From a virus: a stretch of 32,470 nt of DNA. How positions within the stretch are numbered: the stretch's first letter is position 1; each line of letters starts with the position of its first letter. Shown here one piece after another: positions 4,915 through 12,640 of this stretch. Where the stretch lies: positions 1 to 32,470 of the IMG/VR virus record IMGVR_UViG_3300030382_001359; one strand, written 5' to 3'. The position numbers and the translations under genes are program-made. The notes under the pieces are model-generated. The model saw nothing but the letters and a program-made list of their open reading frames with translations, had not been told where the DNA came from and made no database searches.

Positions 4915-4957
4915 CGGCTGATTCAGCCGCGCCAGAGGCTCAGAATCTGAGCCTCTG
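4915..4957. repeat. Tandem perfect palindromes (7-1-7 and 12-1-12)
   Basis: CGGCTGA-T-TCAGCCG (4915-4929) is followed three bases later by CAGAGGCTCAGA-A-TCTGAGCCTCTG (4933-4957). Both are perfect and centred on a single base, like the palindrome at 4648-4674. They lie in the gap upstream of the 4684-4884 gene, after the stop of the GP88-like gene. No T tract follows on either strand. Confidence 0.85.
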
Positions 4958-4977
4958 AATCAGTGAATCAGGTTAGA

Positions 4978-5850
4978 TTAATGAATCGCTATCGCGATGG
5001 GTATCGTCAATTGGGCGTTGCCGCAGGCGTGGGCTTTGATGCCACAATCGCCACACTTGCCAGGACATACGAACACCTTGCCGTAACCTGCCGCCTGTGC
5101 CGCCTGACGTACAGCCGCCTGATAGGGTATCCAATCAACCGACGCCCTAATATCTTTCGACGTTTTGCCTTTCGGCATGGGCAAGGCTGAATCTACGCCT
5201 ATGAACTCGCCGCGCACTATTGGCAATTTAGCCACAGCCTGACGATAGATATTGTCATATCTGGAACCGCTCGAAAGATTCAAGATATAGTTTGATGGGA
5301 AAGGCCGACCGGATTTATTCCATTCTAGGAATAGTGCCCACGATTTAGAATATCCGTAGACTTTCAAGTCTGGACGCATAGCGATTAGACCAAACCAAAA
5401 ACGCATGGTTTCCATACTGTCAAAATCGCCGTCAACGTAAAGCCTGACGGTTTCGCCTTGCGGTATAGATTGCCAGGCTTTAACTATCTGATTGCGCCCA
5501 GTGACGCTATGCAATCTGAGCGTGTTGATTAGTTGGCGTAGCCATGCGAACGGATTGCGCCAGGATTTGAGGCTATAGCAGAAAATACCGCATTCACCTA
5601 ATCCGGGGCACGTAATCACTGGCAATGTCGAAAGAGCGTAGAAAGGCAATTTACCGTTTCCGTCACTGGCAAAAACTGCCGATTGCGTGATTGGTTCATC
5701 ATTCCAGAATCGGACTAATACCGCATAAGCTTTACCGTAGTCACTGCCCGCCCATTGACTAGGCATTGTCGGAATCTCGCCTTGTGCCTTGTAGGCTCTC
5801 AAACAATCTTGACTGAATCGCATTAATTCTTTCCTGCTAGTTATTGCCAT
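4978..5850 (-). CDS. GP88-like cysteine-rich phage protein
   Basis: A 290-residue protein from the ATG at 5850, which has GGAG 8 bases upstream (a GTG three codons earlier is less well placed). The motif order matches what I recall of the GP88 (mycobacteriophage gene product 88) family: N65-GKLPF then CPGLGECGIFCY (C81, C87, C91), VDGDFDS (about 139-145), YGYSKSW (165-171), LNLSSGS (190-196) and a C-terminal VCPGKCGDCGIKAHAC (C262, C266, C269, C276). Seven ordered cysteines suggest a bound metal or Fe-S centre. The biochemical function of this family is not known to me. It is the largest gene of the left arm, in a tight minus-strand operon with 5871-6691. Confidence 0.65.
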   Translation of the reverse strand: MAITSRKELMRFSQDCLRAYKAQGEIPTMPSQWAGSDYGKAYAVLVRFWNDEPITQSAVFASDGNGKLPFYALSTLPVITCPGLGECGIFCYSLKSWRNPFAWLRQLINTLRLHSVTGRNQIVKAWQSIPQGETVRLYVDGDFDSMETMRFWFGLIAMRPDLKVYGYSKSWALFLEWNKSGRPFPSNYILNLSSGSRYDNIYRQAVAKLPIVRGEFIGVDSALPMPKGKTSKDIRASVDWIPYQAAVRQAAQAAGYGKVFVCPGKCGDCGIKAHACGNAQLTIPIAIAIH

Positions 5851-5870
5851 GATGGACACTCCAATTTAAA

Positions 5871-6104
5871 TTAGGCTAATTCTGATAATTTTTGTGTGTA
5901 TTTATCCGTTAATTCTTCTGCGCCATAATTGCGGATGATTATCCTGATTAATTCTTCGCCAAATCTACTGGCAGTATCCGCACCCATAGAATCGATTAAT
6001 CTTTGCATTCGACGCTCAAAACGTGGGTGCCCGTAATTCGTTTGGTAGTAGCGCAATTCGCGAGTAGTTAATCTGTCTTGTTGTGCTTGTGTCAATAATT
6101 CCAT
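5871..6104 (-). CDS. Small basic helical protein, unknown
   Basis: A 77-residue protein (MELLTQAQQDRLTTRELRYY). Arg, Glu and Gln are abundant, and the sequence reads as helical with a basic middle (HPRFERRMQRLIDSMG). GGAG precedes the ATG by 7 bases. The A of its ATG is the last A of the upstream stop (TAATG overlap at 6104), so it is translationally coupled to 6104-6280. No family recognised; a DNA-binding role is possible from charge only. Confidence 0.7.
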   Translation of the reverse strand: MELLTQAQQDRLTTRELRYYQTNYGHPRFERRMQRLIDSMGADTASRFGEELIRIIIRNYGAEELTDKYTQKLSELA

Positions 6105-6280
6105 TATTTAACTCCAATCGAGACTAATAGACGTTGCCATATTGCTACGTGTTCCGACTCTGGGAATTTGGCATTCATGCGCTCTTGAACCACTGCGGAT
6201 TTCATAGGCTCGCGTTGCCATTCACGGGATATATTCAGGATGAATGCCAAGTGTTCAGATGTAAGATTTATGCTGGACAT
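6104..6280 (-). CDS. Small unknown phage protein
   Basis: A 58-residue protein from the ATG at 6280 (MSSINLTSEHLAFILNISRE). GGAGTTTAAAAAA precedes this ATG; a five-codon extension from TTG would begin in the ribosome-binding site and is rejected. It is mostly helical by eye, with no motif. It overlaps the next gene by one base (TAATG) and follows 6296-6691 by 15 bp, so it belongs to the first minus-strand operon. Confidence 0.65.
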   Translation of the reverse strand: MSSINLTSEHLAFILNISREWQREPMKSAVVQERMNAKFPESEHVAIWQRLLVSIGVK

Positions 6281-6295
6281 TTTTTTAAACTCCAA

Positions 6296-6691
6296 TTAAT
6301 TCTTGTAGATTTCGCAACCTGTGGCACCAAACCACAGGCTGACATTGCTAGGGAATGCGACACGCTCGCCGCTAGCAAGTACCATCAGGAAAGATTCAGC
6401 CTGTAAATCTAGCGTCAATCTTCCCAAGTATTTTCCCGTAGGTTTAGACTCGCCTATCGTGCCACCGACTAGAGCCACCACTTCCCGACATTTTGCCTTG
6501 ATACGCTTGCACCCCTTAGCAATACTTGACGGATTATTTATCAGGATATTGGAAAGGCTGAAATTAACGCCGTGAGTCACTCCGGTTTCCTTGACTAGAT
6601 AGCCATTGGATGCGTGAGCATTGGCAATCGTCCAAATATCTGAGCCTTGATTCGCTTTCTTAGCGTTTAGGTTTCTATAGATGCCTTTCAT
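6296..6691 (-). CDS. Unknown phage protein, first gene of the leftward operon
   Basis: A 131-residue protein starting MKGIYRNLNAKKANQGSDIW. It is basic and looks beta-rich, with conserved-looking stretches (GYLVKETGVTHGVNFSLS, CKRIKAKCREVVALVGG, GERVAFPSNVSLWFGATGC). It resembles uncharacterised early phage proteins I have seen but no domain is recognised. GGAGCGGCACCA precedes the ATG. It starts at the divergent intergenic region and is the first gene transcribed leftward. Confidence 0.7.
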   Translation of the reverse strand: MKGIYRNLNAKKANQGSDIWTIANAHASNGYLVKETGVTHGVNFSLSNILINNPSSIAKGCKRIKAKCREVVALVGGTIGESKPTGKYLGRLTLDLQAESFLMVLASGERVAFPSNVSLWFGATGCEIYKN

Positions 6692-6726
6692 TGGTGCCGC
6701 TCCAATTAATTTGATATTGGTTTTAT

Positions 6727-6760
6727 ATCATAGATAATATACAGATTGCACGCCTAACAA
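6727..6760 (-). promoter_or_regulatory. A+T-rich zone, probable leftward promoter
   Basis: The leftward operon must start here. On the minus strand TTGTTA (6755-6760) is followed by several possible -10 boxes: TATTAT (6734-6739, 15-bp spacer), TTATCT (17-bp spacer) and TATGAT (6727-6732). None is ideal with its -35, so the exact promoter cannot be fixed. Confidence 0.4.
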
Positions 6761-6831
6761 AACGAATATTAAACCAATTTTGCCAAAAAACGTATATTTC
6801 CTGTGATATTTAGGCCGAGGTGGATGATATT

Positions 6832-6840
6832 TGATATAAT
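6832..6840 (+). promoter_or_regulatory. Extended -10 promoter candidate for the packaging operon
   Basis: TG-A-TATAAT matches the extended -10 consensus exactly; no recognisable -35 lies 17 bp upstream, as is common for extended -10 promoters. It points toward terS and would give a leader of about 195 bases containing the hairpins described for 6857-7010. Confidence 0.5.
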
Positions 6841-6856
6841 TGAGGCTAAATATCCT

Positions 6857-7010
6857 GCTAATGGAAGTTATCCAACATTAGCGGCGAGGCGTGTCTACGT
6901 GGATAGGCTAGCGATAGGAGCGGCTTAATTGGGCGGGTTCCCTAGTGATAGGGGCCGCAGTGCTAGCGAGTAGGCGATTGTGACTTAACCGAGCCGCAAT
7001 CTAGCGCAAA
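6857..7010 (+). other. Hairpin and repeat cluster upstream of terS (cos/pac candidate)
   Basis: No gene is seen. GCTAATG/CATTAGC (6857-6863, 6876-6882) encloses TGGA/TCCA. GCGGCT/AGCCGC (6920-6925, 6992-6997) could enclose CCCTA-GTGA-TAGGG (6940-6953, GNRA loop). GCTAG/CTAGC (6962-6966, 7001-7005) nests ATTG/CAAT. CTAGCG occurs three times (6908, 6963, 7001), the first two as GCTAGCGA(G)TAGG direct repeats. In many phages the packaging site lies just upstream of or within terS, so iterated repeats here could be TerS binding sites; they could equally be a structured mRNA leader. Confidence 0.4.
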
Positions 7011-7040
7011 AAGAATGCTATATATTCACAGGGAAGAAAC

Positions 7041-7514
7041 GTGTCTAAATTAACTAGTAAACAGCTTATATTCTGCGACTCTATCATCAGTGGATTGAAT
7101 CAGACCGATGCCTATAAGGCGGCATATGATACGGAAAATATGCTACCTGCTACCATTTCAAACAATGCTTATATGCTGATGAATCACAGCGACATCACAG
7201 CGAATATACAAGCACAAAGAGACAGTATATTAGCCTCTGTGACGTTAACTAAAGAACGTGCTATTTCAGAGGCTATGACTAATCTCAGTATGGCTAGAGA
7301 CTTGGCACAGATAGGGCCTGCTAATCAGTCATTAAAGCTAGCGGCTGAATTCTCAGGACTGACTCAGTCTGTACAATCATCAGCTCAATTAGTTACACAA
7401 GTCACAGTGGTATTGAATCGTGCTACTGATACTGATTCAGTGGTGATTGAGGCTGAATCACTGAGCCTATCAGAGCCTGATACTAGCTTAGAACTTGAGA
7501 CTGGCACAGAGTAG
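7041..7514 (+). CDS. terS: Terminase small subunit (DNA-packaging recognition)
   Basis: A 157-residue protein. The N-terminal domain LTSKQLIFCDSIISGLNQTD (4-23) followed by AYKAAYDTENM and a TISNNAYMLMNHSDI segment is the classic small-terminase helix-turn-helix layout (LTxKQxxFxxxxxxGxNxTxAxxxAY). It binds the packaging site and regulates the large subunit. The C-terminus (from about residue 115) is Ser/Thr/Glu-rich and looks disordered. The start is GTG with AGGGAAG upstream. The position, first rightward gene and before terL with one small gene between, agrees. The gap to the next gene is 161 bp, with a weak terminator-like hairpin. Confidence 0.8.
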   Translation: MSKLTSKQLIFCDSIISGLNQTDAYKAAYDTENMLPATISNNAYMLMNHSDITANIQAQRDSILASVTLTKERAISEAMTNLSMARDLAQIGPANQSLKLAAEFSGLTQSVQSSAQLVTQVTVVLNRATDTDSVVIEAESLSLSEPDTSLELETGTE

Positions 7515-7547
7515 CATTAGAAAGATACATAGGGTGTGTATACCCCC

Positions 7548-7567
7548 CGGCAGGGCTTAGCCGTTTT
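7548..7567 (+). terminator. Weak terminator-like hairpin after terS
   Basis: CGGC (7548-7551) and GCCG (7560-7563) enclose eight bases and are followed by TTTT (7564-7567). The stem is only 4 bp, so at most it causes partial termination. The rest of the 7515-7675 gap is A+T-rich with no gene. Confidence 0.25.
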
Positions 7568-7678
7568 GCGATGTAGCGTATTAGGTCACCGTAAATATTT
7601 TTTACAGTTTTCAAAGACCTTTTCTGTATATGTTTCTAGTTGCTGAAGGGTCACAGTGTTGATATTTAGGAGTTGATG

Positions 7679-7897
7679 ATGCTTGAGGATTGTGGAGAGG
7701 AGGGTCATACGTTCACTTGGGTGTCTTATGTGAGGGATGAGAGGCCACCTTCTGGGGTATATCCGTGTGATGGGTGTGGTATGAAGGTCAGGATTGAGGA
7801 AGATGGCAATTGGGAGGTTGTCGAGGAGGAGGTATATGGTGTTTGTGGGCAGCATTACGTGCCTATAGAGGACTGTCAGTGTCTGTGGAGGGAGTGA
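7679..7897 (+). CDS. Small Cys/His-rich protein between terS and terL
   Basis: A 72-residue protein with C5, H10, C30xxC33 (YPCDGCGMKV), C56-x2-H59 (CGQHY) and C66-x-C68 (CQCLW), enough ligands for one or two zinc ions. It is acidic in the second half. AGGAG ends 6 bases before the ATG at 7679; another ATG one codon earlier is only 3 bases away and less likely. Its place between the terminase subunits suggests a packaging accessory or nuclease-associated role, but that is context only. Confidence 0.65.
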   Translation: MLEDCGEEGHTFTWVSYVRDERPPSGVYPCDGCGMKVRIEEDGNWEVVEEEVYGVCGQHYVPIEDCQCLWRE

Positions 7898-7940
7898 TTG
7901 GGGTCGGTGTGGTAGAATCGGCTTAGAAAAGGGGGTTGGT

Positions 7941-9335
7941 ATGGTCGCTTTTCCTGAGATAAAGCCTTTTTATGATGTTGATGAGACTGGGCATCTTTGG
8001 TTGAATCTGCATCCTGGGCAGACTGCGGTGTATGAGGATACGGCGCATGTGGTTTGTCTTCTTTGTGGGTCTCAGTACGGGAAAACGACCATTGGTCCTT
8101 GTTGGTTGCATCGTGAGATGTATGAGGAAGATGGTACGACGCCGATATTCGGGGATTATCTGGTGGTTACGGCTACTTTCCCGTTGTTAAGGAATAAGAT
8201 GCTGCCGGAACTTAGGAAATATTTCGAGACTTATCTGAAATGGGGGGAATGGAAGGCGGGGGAGAAGGTATTCGAGTCGTTCGAGAAGCATCATGGGGCA
8301 CCGGGGCAGAGGATAATCGTTGGGTCGGCTACCAGTCCAGAGTCTTTGGAGTCGGCAACGGCGATAGCGGCGTGGTTAGACGAATGTGGACAACATCAAT
8401 TCACTAGGGAAGCGTGGGAAGCGGTCAACAGGAGGTTGGCGGTTGCTACGAGGATTGGGAAAGGTAGGATGCTGTTAACGACTACGCCGTATGAGTTCGG
8501 GTGGTTCAAGTTCGAGGTCTATGACCGGTGGAAACAGGGAGACACCAATATATCGGTCATACAGGGGGATAGTAAGGATAACCCTGCTTTTCCGGAAGAA
8601 GAATATGAGAGGCAACGGGGGCTGCTTCCGAGGTGGAAGTTCAATATGTTCTATAGGGGCATATTCGAGAAGCCTGCGGGTCTTATATATGATGCGTTCG
8701 ATGAGAATGTGTGTTTGATTCCGAGGTTCACGCTGCCGGAATCCTGGCCTAGGTATGTTGGACATGACTTCGGACCTAATAACACCGCTGCTGTTTGGTA
8801 CGCGCAAGACCCGGCAACGTCTTTCTTGTATGTCTATAGGGATTATCATGATGGTGGGCTAAGTGCTTATGACCATGCTCAGAAATGGAAGACACTTTCG
8901 GTTGGGGAGAATATAATCAAGAGAGTCGGGGGCGCGGTCCATGAAGATGGATGGAGAGAAGCGTTCACCATAGCCGGGTGGCCTATAGGTAAACCTCGTG
9001 AGCGCGGCGTAGAGGTTGGAATCAACACGGTTTATGGGTATCATCAACAGAATAAGATGTTCGTGTTCAATGATTTGACGGGATATCTAGACGAAAAGTT
9101 GAGTTATTCCCGTGAATTGGACGAGAATTATGAGCCAACGGCTAAGATTGACAGCAAATCGACGTTCCACAGGATGGACGCTGAACGCTATATAATCTCG
9201 GATTTGATGCCAGAAAGGGCTAATTATAACCAGACGGCTAAGATTGTCAGCCATCATAGCAGGGACGAATATCGTCATAGACCGTCAGATTTCAGCGATG
9301 TCCGTTCTAATACGGCTCGGGTAAAGAGGCATTAA
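7941..9335 (+). CDS. terL: Terminase large subunit (packaging ATPase-nuclease)
   Basis: A 464-residue protein, the motor that pumps DNA through the portal and cuts it. Walker A is CGSQYGKT (42-49). Walker B is AAWLDE (143-148) with D147 and catalytic E148. LLTTTPYE (178-185) fits the coupling motif. The C-terminal RNase H-like nuclease has YVGHDFG (D276), an acidic pair near RDYHDGG (300-306) and HRMDAERYI (D413). The length is usual for the family. AAAGGGGG lies before the ATG. The first half uses many G-ending codons (GGG, AGG, TTG), unlike the A/T-ending genes after the portal, which hints at a different history. Confidence 0.93.
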   Translation: MVAFPEIKPFYDVDETGHLWLNLHPGQTAVYEDTAHVVCLLCGSQYGKTTIGPCWLHREMYEEDGTTPIFGDYLVVTATFPLLRNKMLPELRKYFETYLKWGEWKAGEKVFESFEKHHGAPGQRIIVGSATSPESLESATAIAAWLDECGQHQFTREAWEAVNRRLAVATRIGKGRMLLTTTPYEFGWFKFEVYDRWKQGDTNISVIQGDSKDNPAFPEEEYERQRGLLPRWKFNMFYRGIFEKPAGLIYDAFDENVCLIPRFTLPESWPRYVGHDFGPNNTAAVWYAQDPATSFLYVYRDYHDGGLSAYDHAQKWKTLSVGENIIKRVGGAVHEDGWREAFTIAGWPIGKPRERGVEVGINTVYGYHQQNKMFVFNDLTGYLDEKLSYSRELDENYEPTAKIDSKSTFHRMDAERYIISDLMPERANYNQTAKIVSHHSRDEYRHRPSDFSDVRSNTARVKRH

Positions 9336-9352
9336 TAGCAAGAGAGTGAAAC

Positions 9353-11275
9353 ATGGCGATACGAAGCCCAGAAGACATAATCGAGATAGTCAATCAGAAA
9401 GAACAAGATACCCAATTGCTCAGAGAGCGGATGGACTTCGACTACGGTCTCTGGCGGCTGGATAGATACACCGGCTCTGAAGAAGACGGGCTAGCCGGGT
9501 ATATGACCTATACGACCAACGAACCTCGTACCTTCGGAAGGAAGATGGTCGGTATCCTTGGTAGTGCTGCGATGACCATCCAGGTCCCGGTGGAAGCGAA
9601 CCAGGAAGAAGGCCGGTCAGTCAGGGACGATAACTCTGACAAAGAAAGATTCTTGGCTGGGAACTTCAAGGCTAACGACGAACGCCTGGTCCTTGGAGAC
9701 CGACCCCCGCTCAGAGATACCATGTCCTGGCACCTCGCTATCAGAGGCCGTACCTGTGGGCGCTCCCAGCTAGTGAAGAAGAATACCGGGGAGGTCTACG
9801 CTGACGCTACCCCATTCGACCCCAGGAACGTCATGTACGAGAACGGAGAGGACGGGTTGATGTGGCTCTGTCATAAATACTACCGCCTCCGCTCTGAGGT
9901 CGAAGATACACTATCGACCAAGAATGTCAGCCTGCTCAATGAGACGGCTGGTAAGTCCAATGATTTGGTAATCGTCTACGATTATTATGACCGGACACAT
10001 AATACACTCATAATTCCGGCGGTCAAAGAAGGATTCATCCATCGCCGTAGACACGGCATGAACAGGGTTCCGTGCTGGAACGTGGCTTCCACCCTTCAGC
10101 CAGTCGTGATGTCCGTAATCAATGAGGATGCCTTTGGCCGACAGAACTCCGGCTCTGCCTTCGGCCCTGATTTAGGCACACTATCTGCCGCTCACTTCGG
10201 GGCGTCGATGGCCGACTACGGAGAGAGCATCTACGCAGAGAACCGTGGACAATATGAGACTCATAATTTCATGATGTCTATCCTGAAGAACCTAGCCGCA
10301 CGAAGTCTGAAACCCGTCTTTGGCATCCAAAGTGAATCCGGCACCAAGATGGTCGAAGGTAACCCGTTCGAAGACGGAGCCGAGATTCCTCTAGGGGCCA
10401 ATGAAAAACTAGAGGTCTATGATTTCTTGAGGTCTGCCCCTGACCTTGTCACCTACGAGACCGTGGTATCCGGGGCCATGCAACGCGGTGGCCTACCGGT
10501 CATAATGTTCGGTGAGACACCGGCGGCAATCTCCGGGTTCGCTATGCAGAACCTGAAGGGCGGGGCGGCTGATAAGGTCATACCCCTAGTCAAAGCTCTA
10601 TCGATGGCCCTTAGACAGATATGTAATAACTGGAGCGACCATTTCAATACGGGCGCATTCGGACAAGGGATGCAAATGAGCGGCCAAGATAATAACCGCA
10701 AATGGTTCTCGTCAGAGATTACGGTTGAAGGGATTAGGGACTTACCCCAAGCAGAGATAACCCTAGTCCCAGAACTCCCAGAGGACCAAGCTGGTAAGAT
10801 AGAGATGGCGGCAAGACTGTCATCACCGATGGCCGATGGTATGCCGACGTTATCTAGAAGAGATATATTAGAGGACGTACTAGAACGCCAGGACCCTGAC
10901 GCAGACATGGATAAGGTCTTAGAACAGATGGCTGCGGAGTTCCCATTAGTCAAAGCCCATAGGATGGCTGACGCTCTCTTCAAGGCTGGTGACATAGAAG
11001 GTGGGCAATACTGGCAGGCTTTCTGGGAAAGACAGGTGCAGGAATTCTTCCAAGTTGGTGGTAATATAGATAATCTAGTACCACCAGGGGAAGGAGACAA
11101 TGGAGACGGAAGTGATGGTGGCGGTACTGGATTCAGTCCACAGACACTTCCGCAGGCCGCTCAAGGGGTTCCGCCCCCGGTTCCAGGTATAGGAACGCCG
11201 TTCCAGGCTGGGCCTAACGTCCCACCTGGTATGCCACGTCCCGGCGCACAGATTAATGGACTAAGTCCCCTTTAA
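9353..11275 (+). CDS. Portal protein
   Basis: A 640-residue protein directly after terL, where the portal gene normally lies. Portal proteins form the dodecameric ring at the capsid vertex through which DNA passes. The N-terminal half has the expected mixed fold (LRERMDFDYGLWRLDRYTG, NEPRTFGRKMVG, DATPFDPRNVMYENG), followed by helical stretches such as LKGGAADKVIPLVKALSMAL (crown and stem region) and a Gly/Pro-rich tail from about residue 575 (GEGDNGDGSDGGG, VPPPVPGIG). AGAGAG precedes the ATG. The subfamily cannot be fixed by eye; identity rests on position, length and general pattern. Confidence 0.82.
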   Translation: MAIRSPEDIIEIVNQKEQDTQLLRERMDFDYGLWRLDRYTGSEEDGLAGYMTYTTNEPRTFGRKMVGILGSAAMTIQVPVEANQEEGRSVRDDNSDKERFLAGNFKANDERLVLGDRPPLRDTMSWHLAIRGRTCGRSQLVKKNTGEVYADATPFDPRNVMYENGEDGLMWLCHKYYRLRSEVEDTLSTKNVSLLNETAGKSNDLVIVYDYYDRTHNTLIIPAVKEGFIHRRRHGMNRVPCWNVASTLQPVVMSVINEDAFGRQNSGSAFGPDLGTLSAAHFGASMADYGESIYAENRGQYETHNFMMSILKNLAARSLKPVFGIQSESGTKMVEGNPFEDGAEIPLGANEKLEVYDFLRSAPDLVTYETVVSGAMQRGGLPVIMFGETPAAISGFAMQNLKGGAADKVIPLVKALSMALRQICNNWSDHFNTGAFGQGMQMSGQDNNRKWFSSEITVEGIRDLPQAEITLVPELPEDQAGKIEMAARLSSPMADGMPTLSRRDILEDVLERQDPDADMDKVLEQMAAEFPLVKAHRMADALFKAGDIEGGQYWQAFWERQVQEFFQVGGNIDNLVPPGEGDNGDGSDGGGTGFSPQTLPQAAQGVPPPVPGIGTPFQAGPNVPPGMPRPGAQINGLSPL

Positions 11276-11285
11276 GGAGTAAGTC

Positions 11286-12278
11286 ATGGCAGTATATATC
11301 GACATAGGAACTGGTAAAAAACAAAACTATGCCATAGGCGTAGACCCGTCTGGCGGAGACCCTCAGTCAAGATTTCAATTAGTAATGGCAGATGGGACAT
11401 TTGAAAATTCAAATGCCGATGTCATGGCAGCGCAACGGAAAGTCATGGCCAGCCCAGAATATCAAGCGGCTAATCCAACACAGAATCCAACAGCTAATGC
11501 GGGAACGGATTCATTTCAGATAAGTGCTGGAGACAGAGAGCTACAGCAAATCATCGCCGCAGTATTAGATGCATGGAACCGCGGTGACTACGGAAGCAAT
11601 GCGAACCAGGCTTTGCAAGCTATATCTCGGCAGTCAGGTATGTCTGTAGATGAGTTGATAGCACCGGGTGGGGTCTGGGATACGGTCAAAGGTTCGTTTG
11701 TAGCCCCTGATGGTTCTCAAAATATCCCTACACCAGTAGAGTCTGCCACAGTCGTTCCAGTGCCACCAGTAGTAAATCTTAGTCGTGCAGACTTAATCCG
11801 TGAACAAGGAGACCAAGAGGCTCTCCGTAGGATACGTGCAACGAATTTTGGTCCACTAGCTCCACTGGGTCAAAGAGCGGCAAACAGTATACTTAATCAA
11901 TTCTTTGGTCAACAGCCCATCACTAACTTTGGTAGAGATATACCTCGTGAAGAAGCCTTTAGTCAATTCCGGCAATCCCCACCCACAGCGGCTAGCTTAA
12001 CTAGTGCTTTAGGTGATATACGTGCTGCCGGAACTAGTGATGCTCGGTGGATGGAAAGATACCTTGATGAATCAGGTCAACCGCTTGCCGGTGCTGCACG
12101 AGATGCTTTTGATATGTCTATACAACCATTATTATCAAATATCAATCCATTATATAGAGCGAGATATGGAAGGATGCTTGGTAATCAATTTGCCGACCAA
12201 GCTGCAATAAATCCGGGTTCGTATCAAACTCCAGACCAAATCATGGACTTAATGACCACAGCCTTTACAGGATTCTAA
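11286..12278 (+). CDS. Virion-associated protein of unknown function
   Basis: A 330-residue protein. The N-terminus (MAVYIDIGTGKKQNYAIGVD) looks beta-rich. The middle is Ala/Gln-rich and helical, with a VPVPPVV linker near residue 160, and the last 100 residues are helical with many Arg, Gln and Asn (TSALGDIRAAGTSDARWMER). AAGGAG lies before the ATG. It overlaps the next gene by one base (TAATG) in the portal-to-scaffold block, so it is probably packaged or portal-associated. No family recognised. Confidence 0.7.
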   Translation: MAVYIDIGTGKKQNYAIGVDPSGGDPQSRFQLVMADGTFENSNADVMAAQRKVMASPEYQAANPTQNPTANAGTDSFQISAGDRELQQIIAAVLDAWNRGDYGSNANQALQAISRQSGMSVDELIAPGGVWDTVKGSFVAPDGSQNIPTPVESATVVPVPPVVNLSRADLIREQGDQEALRRIRATNFGPLAPLGQRAANSILNQFFGQQPITNFGRDIPREEAFSQFRQSPPTAASLTSALGDIRAAGTSDARWMERYLDESGQPLAGAARDAFDMSIQPLLSNINPLYRARYGRMLGNQFADQAAINPGSYQTPDQIMDLMTTAFTGF

Positions 12279-12640
12279 TGACTACTCAAGGATTCGGAGC
12301 GTTTCAACCGAATACGTTCTTTAATCAATTCGACCAAAACTTCTTTGATAAACCCTCAGGCTTCCCTGGATTCGAGGATTTTCTTGAAGAAGAGCCTGAT
12401 ATCGCTTTTCAAGGCGCATTATCTAGGTCCAATATGCCCTTTAATCAGCGTCAAGCTGCTCAAAAACAACGCGAAGAGATATTCAATAGATTCCAGGGAT
12501 TGCAACGCTTCGACCCAAAGCTTAGGTTTACTGAGTACATCGATGCTTTTGACTTTGGTCGAGACCGATTCCGTACTCCTTTAGGGCAGCGCGGAGAAAT
12601 CGGAAGAACATTCAATCCTAGAGCTAGTTTTGTTAGATAA
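12278..12640 (+). CDS. Phe/Gln-rich small virion-associated protein
   Basis: A 120-residue protein rich in Phe, Asn, Gln and Arg (FQPNTFFNQFDQNFFDKPSG, RQAAQKQREEIFNRFQGLQR). It is coupled by one-base overlaps (TAATG) to the genes on both sides, so its dosage is tied to the 330-residue protein and to the giant protein that follows. Composition suggests an extended, interaction-prone polypeptide. No family recognised. Confidence 0.7.
   Translation: MTTQGFGAFQPNTFFNQFDQNFFDKPSGFPGFEDFLEEEPDIAFQGALSRSNMPFNQRQAAQKQREEIFNRFQGLQRFDPKLRFTEYIDAFDFGRDRFRTPLGQRGEIGRTFNPRASFVR

Noticed and set aside
6865-6880. DnaA box (TTATCCACA) in the divergent region
   Set aside because: The sequence TTATCCAACA has an extra base; no second box is near.
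10453-11100. Minus-strand frame of 215 codons inside the portal gene
   Set aside because: Lies wholly within the portal frame, has no ribosome-binding site and no recognisable protein features.
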